A stretch of 64,000 nucleotides of DNA from JAQUPP01 sp041649955. GTDB lineage: Bacteria > Patescibacteriota > Patescibacteriia > UBA2591 > JAQUPP01. The stretch is taken from the NCBI GenBank assembly GCA_041649955.1, contig JBAZMD010000001.1, forward strand, positions 73,529-137,528, read 5' to 3'. Positions 57,905-64,000 of the stretch are shown here, piece by piece. Within the stretch, counting starts at the first letter, position 1. The number at the start of each line of letters is the position of its first letter. The translations under genes and the position numbers were made by a program. The notes below the pieces were generated by a model. That model was not told the origin of the DNA and did not search any database. It saw nothing but the letters and a program-made list of their open reading frames with translations.

Positions 57905-58699
57905 TTATTTACCTCGCCATTTCCAAAAATATTTAATCCCGCTGGCAATATGAATCCATGTAATTTTAGATAATAAAGTCGGACTAGTGCTGCGTTCCGC
58001 AGAAAGCCGCTGATGGAAATGATACATATGAGCTTCGGGAAAATAATAAACTTTTTTGCCGAATTTCCAAATCCGCCGCGCCAAATCAGTGTCTTCAAAA
58101 TAAAGAAAAAATCTTTCATCAAAATAATTAATTTTTTCCAAAACTTCTTTTTTAATCATTAAGGCCGCGCCCAAAAGCCAATCCACTTCTTTTGTTTCAT
58201 TGTGTTGCCAATCTGACATTAAATATCTGCCTAATTTCTTTTTCAAAAAAGGAAGTTTTCCTAAAAAAGTTCGGCGGAGAATCGGCATATACCAACAAGG
58301 AAATTGACAGCTGGAATACTGGATTGTTCCATTGGGATTTAATAGTTTGGGTCCGACCATCGCCGCTTCATTATTTTCTTCTAAAAATTTATAAAGTTTT
58401 TCCACTGAATCTTTTAAAACAATCACGTCCGGATTTAAAATTAAAACATATTTTCCCTGAGCCAATTTAATCCCCTGATTATTCGCCCGGGCAAAACCAT
58501 AATTCTTATTATTTAAAATAACCCTAAGTTTTAAAGACGGCATATTAAGTTCTGACAAAAACTTTTTGCTTGTATCTTTTGAATTATTATCAATGACAAT
58601 CACTTCAAAATCAAGATTGATATTGGCTTCAGCAATATTTTTCAAGCATTGTTTTAAATAATTTCTATGATTGTGATTAACGATGATAATGGATAACAT
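57905..58699 (-). CDS. GT2 family glycosyltransferase (rhamnosyltransferase-like)
   Basis: A 264-residue GT-A enzyme starting MLSIIIVNHNHR, with IDNNSKD, NYGFARANNQG, the NPD form of the metal-binding motif (LNPDVIV), GAALMIKKEV and FLYFEDTDLARR. This is the WbbL-like pattern for adding sugars to a lipid-linked surface glycan. An earlier in-frame ATG (58723) overlaps the neighbouring gene. Last gene of the polysaccharide cluster. Confidence 0.88.
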   Translation of the reverse strand: MLSIIIVNHNHRNYLKQCLKNIAEANINLDFEVIVIDNNSKDTSKKFLSELNMPSLKLRVILNNKNYGFARANNQGIKLAQGKYVLILNPDVIVLKDSVEKLYKFLEENNEAAMVGPKLLNPNGTIQYSSCQFPCWYMPILRRTFLGKLPFLKKKLGRYLMSDWQHNETKEVDWLLGAALMIKKEVLEKINYFDERFFLYFEDTDLARRIWKFGKKVYYFPEAHMYHFHQRLSAERSTSPTLLSKITWIHIASGIKYFWKWRGK

Positions 58700-58710
58700 A
58701 TTATAAGTAA

Positions 58711-59781
58711 TTATTTCGTCCATTCTTTAATTTCTTCTGATCCGACTTTCGCCATTTTAATAATATATTTTCTTTTTCTCAATATTTCCGGCAATCCTCT
58801 GAAAAAAGACAATTTGGCCAAGAATAAATTCTTGGGCTGGCGGAAAAAAAGATAAAATGTTTTTAAAAGCTGATACCACAAAATAAATAAAAATTGGGAT
58901 AAAAAATTTCGCCAATAAATATTTTTTAAAACCATCCACAAATGATTCCGATATGAAAAAAAATTGACTGTTTGCGACTGATAAAAACGCCTGTCTTTCG
59001 GCGCTCCCTGGCGGAAATGATAAGCTTTTGCTTCCGGTTCATAAATCGCCTTAAAACCCGCCAAGCGCAAACGCCAAGCCAAATCAGCATCTTCTTTGTA
59101 AGCAAAAAATTGTTCGTCAAAATATTCACTTCCCGCTTTTGAAGAATCGGTTTTAATTTTAATTTCTTCCAACGCGCTTTTTCTGTACAAAACGCAAGCG
59201 CCGGAAATGCCGAAAACTTCTTCTTTTTTATCATGTTGTCCCTTATCTTCTTCATTTTCTCCCCTGTCAATTATGCGGCTATTTTTTAAAAATAAAAGCC
59301 CTGTGCTGTCCAAAATGTTTGTTTTGATTTTTTCCGCCAATTCTTCCTGATCAAATTTAATTTTAAGCATTTTGCCGCCAAAACTGGCCGCTGATTCATT
59401 TTCTTGAGCGGTTTTTATTATTTTTTCCAAAAAATCAGGCTCCAAAATTATATCCGGATTCATTACCAAGACGAAATCAGCTTGGCCCAAAGTCAAGCCT
59501 AAATTGTGAGCTCTGGAAAATCCCAAATTTTTAATATTGCGAAAAATAAAAATAGAAGGCCTGGGATTTAATATTTTTTTAGCTTTTGCCAATAAACTGT
59601 TTGGGTTGGGATAATTTTTTTCAACAAATTCAACCGTGCTGTCGCGAGAAGCATTATCAACAATTAAAACTGAAAAATTTCTATAAGTTTGCGCCAAAAT
59701 TGAATCAAGGCATTCTTTGATGAATCGCCTGCTGTTCCAAGTAACAATTTGGATAGAGACTTTAGAAATTTGTTCTTTCAT
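58711..59781 (-). CDS. GT2 family glycosyltransferase with membrane-associated C-terminus
   Basis: A 356-residue enzyme: VSIQIVTWNSRR, IVDNASRDST, NLGFSRAHNLG, MNPDIIL, GISGACVLYRKSAL and FFAYKEDADLAWRL, followed by a hydrophobic and basic C-terminal region (about 275-335) that probably sits on the membrane. Overlaps the polymerase gene by 20 bases, so translation may be coupled. Sugar and acceptor unknown. Confidence 0.88.
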   Translation of the reverse strand: MKEQISKVSIQIVTWNSRRFIKECLDSILAQTYRNFSVLIVDNASRDSTVEFVEKNYPNPNSLLAKAKKILNPRPSIFIFRNIKNLGFSRAHNLGLTLGQADFVLVMNPDIILEPDFLEKIIKTAQENESAASFGGKMLKIKFDQEELAEKIKTNILDSTGLLFLKNSRIIDRGENEEDKGQHDKKEEVFGISGACVLYRKSALEEIKIKTDSSKAGSEYFDEQFFAYKEDADLAWRLRLAGFKAIYEPEAKAYHFRQGAPKDRRFYQSQTVNFFSYRNHLWMVLKNIYWRNFLSQFLFILWYQLLKTFYLFFRQPKNLFLAKLSFFRGLPEILRKRKYIIKMAKVGSEEIKEWTK

Positions 59782-61213
59782 TTTGATTTGAATTTATCAA
59801 ATAAGCGGCTGTAAAAGTAAAATAAAAAATACCCAGAGGATGAAAAATAAACGGACCAGTCAAGCTGGCAACCATTAAAGCGGCCAGTCCTCCCATTAAT
59901 CCTATGATTATTCGTTTTTTAAAAATATCTTGCGAAAAAATCTTTATCATTTTGAAACCCTGATAAAAAATAAATCCGAACAGCGACAAAAAAATCAAAA
60001 GTCCGATTAATCCGAGCTCCGACCAAATTTCCAAATATCCCCAATCCAAATGAAAAGTATTTTGGATTTGGTTTGTAACCGGATCTAAATAAGAAACCAT
60101 CCCCCCGAGTCCTGAACCGAAAATCGGATCAAGTTTGATTTTTTGAGCTAAAATCGGCAAAATCACCATTCTCGTTAAAGAGCTAGTTTCTTCTTCAGGT
60201 GAAATTATTGTGCCTAGCCGATTTTTAAAAAAACCGAATCCGCTCAATATCCCCTCTCCGCCGAAAAGAGTATAAACAAAACAAAATTCAAAAATTAAAA
60301 TTAAAATAATTGATAAAGAAAAAATCAGCCATTTTTTCTTATTTAATTCTTTGGCCAAAAATATCAACCCGACAAAAAATCCCAATAAATAAGCGCGGGA
60401 AAAATTAATCAAAATTGCCAAACTGCTGAACATTGCCAGCCAGACAAAAAAGCGCTGGTTTTTTAATTTTAACTTTGTTTCAAATAACAAGCTCAAATAA
60501 ACCAGAAATAAAGGCAAAATAATCAAATGGGCCGGCGTAACAATGCGAAAAAAATTTCCGCTCATAAAAGTCGCCTTACCCACCACTACGTTCCGCCACC
60601 ACCAATAAAAACTGTCATGGACTTGAACCAAACCTGAGCCGAATAGAATCAAGACAATAATGGTTGAAATTCCAATACCAATAGTCGCGCCTTGAGCCAA
60701 ACTTAAAATTTTTTGGTCTGATTTATCCTTTTTCAAAATATCCATCAAAGGAAAAAACAAGAGAAAATAAGAATAATTGATAAAATCCTTGATAGCTAAA
60801 ACGCTGTCATTTCTGATGACTCCCTGAATCAAACCGAATAAAATCAAAAATAAAAAAACTAAAAATAAAATAAAAAACGGGGATTTTTTTTGAGAAAACA
60901 GATTTTCCCATTTTTCCGAGAAGAATTTCTTGATTACCCAAATTAGCATTACGACTATAAATAAAGCAAGTCTCAAAGAAATTCCTTTAAATTCAAATAA
61001 AAGTCCGCCATGACCGGACAAAAATTCAAAAGCCAGAATAAAAAATCCGTATTCTATTTTATATACGGACAAAAAAATTGCTGATAAAATAATCAATAGA
61101 AAAATAATATTTGCCAAAACGGGGTATAAATAACCGAGAAATGACAAAATCTGAAAAAGAAAAAAACCTGAAACGATAAATAAAAATTTTTTGTCTAAAT
61201 TAACGGCTTTCAT
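59762..61213 (-). CDS. O-antigen ligase/polymerase-like membrane protein
   Basis: A 483-residue protein with about twelve membrane segments and a large outward loop near 310-385 (FGGEGILSGFGFFKNR ... GSGLGGMVSYL), typical of the Wzy/WaaL (PF04932) family. It would polymerise or attach surface polysaccharide on the outside of the membrane. Overlaps both neighbours, within the glycosyltransferase cluster. Confidence 0.85.
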   Translation of the reverse strand: MKAVNLDKKFLFIVSGFFLFQILSFLGYLYPVLANIIFLLIILSAIFLSVYKIEYGFFILAFEFLSGHGGLLFEFKGISLRLALFIVVMLIWVIKKFFSEKWENLFSQKKSPFFILFLVFLFLILFGLIQGVIRNDSVLAIKDFINYSYFLLFFPLMDILKKDKSDQKILSLAQGATIGIGISTIIVLILFGSGLVQVHDSFYWWWRNVVVGKATFMSGNFFRIVTPAHLIILPLFLVYLSLLFETKLKLKNQRFFVWLAMFSSLAILINFSRAYLLGFFVGLIFLAKELNKKKWLIFSLSIILILIFEFCFVYTLFGGEGILSGFGFFKNRLGTIISPEEETSSLTRMVILPILAQKIKLDPIFGSGLGGMVSYLDPVTNQIQNTFHLDWGYLEIWSELGLIGLLIFLSLFGFIFYQGFKMIKIFSQDIFKKRIIIGLMGGLAALMVASLTGPFIFHPLGIFYFTFTAAYLINSNQNERTNF

Positions 61214-62072
61214 GGCGGAAAGAAAAAATTTGAACTAAACAAGCTAAAAATAAACTGATTGGATTTAAAATCAAAAGCGGCCAATATGAAATAAAACGGG
61301 AATGTTTTTTAAAATAATAAATAGTGCTCCGATTATAAGTGCGCTGTTTCGGGCAAGATAACATTTGGCGAAAACTTTGCGCGCCGTAATGAAATATCGC
61401 AGCATTGGGATAATAAATTATTTTATAACCCTCCTCTCTTACTCTTTTGCAAAAATCAACTTCCTCAAACCATAACCAAAATTTTTCATCCAATAAACCG
61501 ACTTTTTCCAAAACTTCTTTTTTAGTCATTAAAAAAGCGCCCATTACTTGGTCAACTTCGCTTATTTTTTCGTAATTAAAATCAGTTTGGAAATAATTTT
61601 TTAAAATTTTCACTCTGTAGAAAAAACGATGAAGTTTTAAAAAAATCATTGCTTGCGAAGGAATCGTCGGAAAACTTCTGACCGACTTTTGTATTTTATC
61701 ATCTCTGCCGATTAACTTGCTGCCCAAAATGCCGCAATCTTGATTATATTGCATAAATTGAACGGTTTTTTGCAAAGTATCGCCGATAATCTCCGTGTCC
61801 GGATTTAAAAGCAAAATAAATTCTCCTTGTGCTTCTTTAAGCGCTTGATTATTGGCTTTGGCAAAACCGATATTTTGCTCGTTTAAAATCACTTTTAAAT
61901 TTTCATTTTGGCCAATTAAATTTTTTAGATATTCCCTTGAACCGTCTGCTGAATTATTATCAACCACCCAAACTTCATAATCCAAACCGTCAACATTTTT
62001 AAAAATGGAATTCAAACATTTTTCCAATAATTTTTTAACATTCCAATTGACGATAATAATAGAAAGTATCAT
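61200..62072 (-). CDS. GT2 family glycosyltransferase (rhamnosyltransferase-like)
   Basis: A 290-residue enzyme starting MILSIIIVNWN, with VVDNNSADGS, NIGFAKANNQA, LNPDTEI, GAFLMTKKEVL and FWLWFEEVDFCKR and a hydrophobic C-terminal segment. Close in pattern to the gene at 57905. An upstream ATG at 62099 lies in the arm of an inverted repeat around the neighbouring GIY-YIG gene, so 62072 is preferred. Confidence 0.88.
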   Translation of the reverse strand: MILSIIIVNWNVKKLLEKCLNSIFKNVDGLDYEVWVVDNNSADGSREYLKNLIGQNENLKVILNEQNIGFAKANNQALKEAQGEFILLLNPDTEIIGDTLQKTVQFMQYNQDCGILGSKLIGRDDKIQKSVRSFPTIPSQAMIFLKLHRFFYRVKILKNYFQTDFNYEKISEVDQVMGAFLMTKKEVLEKVGLLDEKFWLWFEEVDFCKRVREEGYKIIYYPNAAIFHYGAQSFRQMLSCPKQRTYNRSTIYYFKKHSRFISYWPLLILNPISLFLACLVQIFSFRHESR

Positions 62073-62073
62073 A

Positions 62074-62388
62074 CCCAGTATATCAACTTCCAGAGCCAAA
62101 CGCTTTTTGATTGCGTTTGTACTCTTTAATTCTTAAACCAAGGAATCGACGTCCTTGGGTGTTTTTTAGATATTGTTCACGGCGTTTGGCATCTTGTAAA
62201 TTTAAGCATGCCTCGTAATAAATAAGTTTGAGAGGTAAACGAAATTTAGTGGCAAAAGACAGGCCTTTTTTATGTTCTTCTAACCTTTTCTTGAGATTTG
62301 AGGTAAACCCAATATACCTTTCCCTATCTTTGGAGCTTTCTAAAACATAAACGTAATAGAAGAACATACTGGAAGTTGTATTACTGGG
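62074..62388. repeat. Inverted repeat surrounding a GIY-YIG gene
   Basis: CCCAGTATATCAACTTCCAG (62074-62093) and its reverse complement at 62369-62388 match at 18 of 20 positions. They lie at the two ends of the GIY-YIG gene. Confidence 0.75.
62083..62367 (-). CDS. GIY-YIG endonuclease-like protein inside the polysaccharide cluster
   Basis: A 94-residue GIY-YIG domain protein: YVYVLESS, ERYIGFTSNLKKRLEEHK, KLIYYEACL and AKRREQYLKN. Same family as the gene by tRNA-Gln. It interrupts a run of glycosyltransferases and its ends are formed by an inverted repeat, which suggests a mobile cassette. An upstream in-frame ATG (62391) would add residues encoded by the repeat arm. Confidence 0.8.
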   Translation of the reverse strand: MFFYYVYVLESSKDRERYIGFTSNLKKRLEEHKKGLSFATKFRLPLKLIYYEACLNLQDAKRREQYLKNTQGRRFLGLRIKEYKRNQKAFGSGS

Positions 62389-62397
62389 CATAAAAAT

Positions 62398-63669
62398 CTA
62401 TACTTTAGTTTTTAAAATATTCATCATTTCTAAAAGTTTATTGTCCCAATCCTCTTCTATAATTCGTTTTAATCTTTTTTCTTTTAATTCCGGCTGATTT
62501 TCAGCAAGAGCTGTCTCAATATTTTTATTAAAATCTTGGTAATCTGCGGCAATATAAAGAAGATGAGAAAATTTTTCCACGCCCGAAGGCGGCGTCGTCA
62601 CTACCGGCATACCGCAAGCCAAGTATTCCAAAACTTTTAAAGAATCTGTATATTTTATAAATTCATCAAGTTTGTGCGGATTGATAGCCACGTCAAAAAA
62701 TTTAATATAAGCCGGGGTCAAATCATACGGCCGGCGGCCCAATAAATGAATATTTTTATATTTTTTTAATTTTTTTATTTCCGTGGTCGGCCGTCGCAGT
62801 TTTCTTAAAAATACCGGCCAAAGCGGACCGATTAAAACAAAGGATTTGTCGGGATTTTGCTGAGCCAAGTATTCCAAAAGATTAAAATCCACCCTGTTTT
62901 GAATTGTCCCGATGTAACCTATGATCGGACGCGGAATCATTAGAATAGGATCATTTTTAAGCACGGATTGTTCCTTGGCGAAATGTTTTGGTTCAACGCC
63001 ATTAGCAATCCAATAAACATCTTTTTTTCTGCCTAAATTTTTAAAAAATTCCACCAAATTATCCGCTACGGTAAAAATTAAATCACTTTTTTGGGCGATT
63101 ATTTTATAATTTTTCTCTAATAATTTTTTATAGCGCGCAAAAGAGGGATGTTCAATCCAATTATCCACTGCGTCAAAAACCGTCAAATCCGCAGGTATTT
63201 TGTTGAAATAATCAATAAACATCGGAAAATATGACCAAATAACTCTCTTGGTTTTTTCTGATTGATTTTTGTTGATTTTAATCAATATCTTGTTTAATTT
63301 TTTTATCACTATTTGATGCGAAGAAAAACCGCCTAAATTTTTCTTCAAAAAATTCGGACGGGTAAATATTGAATCAATAGTGGAAAAAACATAAATTTCA
63401 GCGCCACTTGTAGATTTTATTTTTCTTAAAACGCTCGTCAAATCGCGCCAAATTATTTTTCCTTTCGGTCCTCTGATAATATTTTCCAAATAATTCCTTA
63501 CCGCTCTCCTAAAAGTAAAAGGCAAAAAATCAACAGCAATGATTCGTTTTACGTTTTCGTCTTGAGATAATTTATTAAAAATATGATAATTGCGATTCAC
63601 AATGCCGCCCTCCCATTCGGAAAAGCTGGACATATTGAACATTACAATTTCCAATGATTTTGTATCCAT
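62398..63669 (-). CDS. GT4-type glycosyltransferase
   Basis: A 423-residue GT-B enzyme. The C-terminal half has the Glyco_trans_1 pattern IGYIGTIQNRVD, FVLIGP, IHLLGRRPYDLTPAYIKFFDVAINP and SLKVLEYLACGMPVVTTP with the E of the catalytic E-x7-E motif region. The N-terminal half resembles TuaH/WcaI-like donors binding domains. Probably the first enzyme of the polysaccharide cluster. Confidence 0.85.
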   Translation of the reverse strand: MDTKSLEIVMFNMSSFSEWEGGIVNRNYHIFNKLSQDENVKRIIAVDFLPFTFRRAVRNYLENIIRGPKGKIIWRDLTSVLRKIKSTSGAEIYVFSTIDSIFTRPNFLKKNLGGFSSHQIVIKKLNKILIKINKNQSEKTKRVIWSYFPMFIDYFNKIPADLTVFDAVDNWIEHPSFARYKKLLEKNYKIIAQKSDLIFTVADNLVEFFKNLGRKKDVYWIANGVEPKHFAKEQSVLKNDPILMIPRPIIGYIGTIQNRVDFNLLEYLAQQNPDKSFVLIGPLWPVFLRKLRRPTTEIKKLKKYKNIHLLGRRPYDLTPAYIKFFDVAINPHKLDEFIKYTDSLKVLEYLACGMPVVTTPPSGVEKFSHLLYIAADYQDFNKNIETALAENQPELKEKRLKRIIEEDWDNKLLEMMNILKTKV

Positions 63670-63689
63670 ATTTTAATTATTTAAAACAA

Positions 63690-63756
63690 ATATGCCAGAG
63701 CAAAACATACCGAAAAATTTATATTTTTCTCAGGGATAAGCTTTGCTCTGGCATAT
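63690..63756 (-). terminator. Terminator of the surface-repeat gene at the window end
   Basis: Perfect 15-bp stem ATATGCCAGAGCAAA/TTTGCTCTGGCATAT with a structured loop, then TTGTTTT on the minus strand. Confidence 0.75.
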
Positions 63757-63798
63757 TTTTCGGGCAAAATGAACTATTATTTTTTAATCAAAAACTAC

Positions 63799-64000
63799 CT
63801 ATTTCGATACTGTTACGTCTGAACCCAAAGAATAAGCATTTAATATACTCTCGTCAACTTCAATAATATCATCCCAATCATATCCTAGGGCTACAAATAT
63901 TTTAGCGCTTTTAATGGGACGTTTTGTGTCGTTGCTTATCAAATAAACGCCAGGAGCACCTTTTGCTTTAGCTAATGTTCCATTCTTTAAAGTTTTGGCT
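63799..64000 (-). CDS. C-terminal end of a surface-repeat protein (partial)
   Basis: The last 66 codons and the stop of a gene that continues beyond the window. The sequence has the pattern NGTLAKAKGAPGVYLISND, then KRPIKS, FVALGYDWDDIIEV and SLGSDV, clearly the same repeat as at the C-termini of the proteins at 3310-4890 and 25432-32358. No start is present here. Confidence 0.8.
   Translation of the reverse strand, partial: AKTLKNGTLAKAKGAPGVYLISNDTKRPIKSAKIFVALGYDWDDIIEVDESILNAYSLGSDVTVSK

Noticed and set aside
1..64000. CRISPR arrays, rRNA genes, prophage or insertion sequences with transposases
   Set aside because: No regularly spaced repeats, no rRNA-like sequence and no transposase or phage structural gene was seen.
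1..64000. Reassigned UGA codon as in some CPR lineages
   Set aside because: Genes read through normally without internal TGA, and TGA ends the GIY-YIG gene at 62083.

Overview
The window looks like chromosome from an AT-rich, compact bacterium of the Candidate Phyla Radiation (Patescibacteria), probably a Parcubacteria-type lineage. The basis is the combination of a VirB2/TrbC-like pilin domain on a giant surface protein, several thrombospondin-type-3 and carboxypeptidase-regulatory-like surface proteins, free-standing RRM and AbrB proteins, tiny GIY-YIG genes, and a MacAB-like exporter with no visible outer-membrane partner. TGA ends genes normally, so the standard bacterial code fits. The lineage call is inference. 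Nearly every gene is on the minus strand, so transcription mostly runs from high to low coordinates.

Layout. 1-13.6 kb: rpsU, yqeY, a 2392-residue pilin-headed adhesin-like protein, two TSP3-repeat membrane proteins and the cell-shape set mreC-mreD-pbp2, closely spaced and possibly co-transcribed. 13.8-18.3 kb: sensor kinase, lone receiver and Na/Pi symporter fused to a PhoU-like domain, in one operon. 18.4-25.2 kb: a PLP enzyme, two methyltransferases, small unknown proteins, a Q/N/P-rich coiled-coil protein and a 3-methyladenine DNA glycosylase. 25.4-32.4 kb: a single 2308-residue secreted repeat protein. 33.3-42.6 kb: three methyltransferases, then a cluster of one ATP-grasp dikinase subunit with three separate phosphohistidine-domain proteins, led by GerMN and DUF5661-like genes. 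42.8-47.8 kb: an RRM protein, a metalloprotease-like protein and an abrB-hlyD-ABC exporter operon. 47.8-57.4 kb: an accessory stretch of mostly small, singly transcribed unknown genes (plus arsM, YdeI-like and an M49-like peptidase), many with a strong promoter, a strong Shine-Dalgarno and a terminator. 57.4-63.7 kb: tRNA-Gln, two GIY-YIG genes and a surface-polysaccharide cluster (four glycosyltransferases, one O-antigen-ligase-like polymerase). The last 200 bases are the 3' end of another surface-repeat protein.

Promoters are unusually readable. About twenty match TTGACA-N16/17-TATTAT, often with TGC before the -10 and a G-run just before the -35. At least four promoters place the start codon about seven bases after the -10, which predicts leaderless mRNAs. 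At four promoters a long foldback hairpin with a C-rich left arm and G-rich right arm ends exactly at the base before the -35.

The observations most likely to be new are the split rifampin-phosphotransferase-like dikinase with three alternative acceptor subunits; a GIY-YIG gene set between a partial duplicate of the tRNA-Gln 5' end and the intact tRNA; the foldback elements abutting -35 boxes; a small structured transcript with two micro-ORFs; and the pilin-headed giant adhesin. I could run no searches, so family names rest on visible motifs and architecture.
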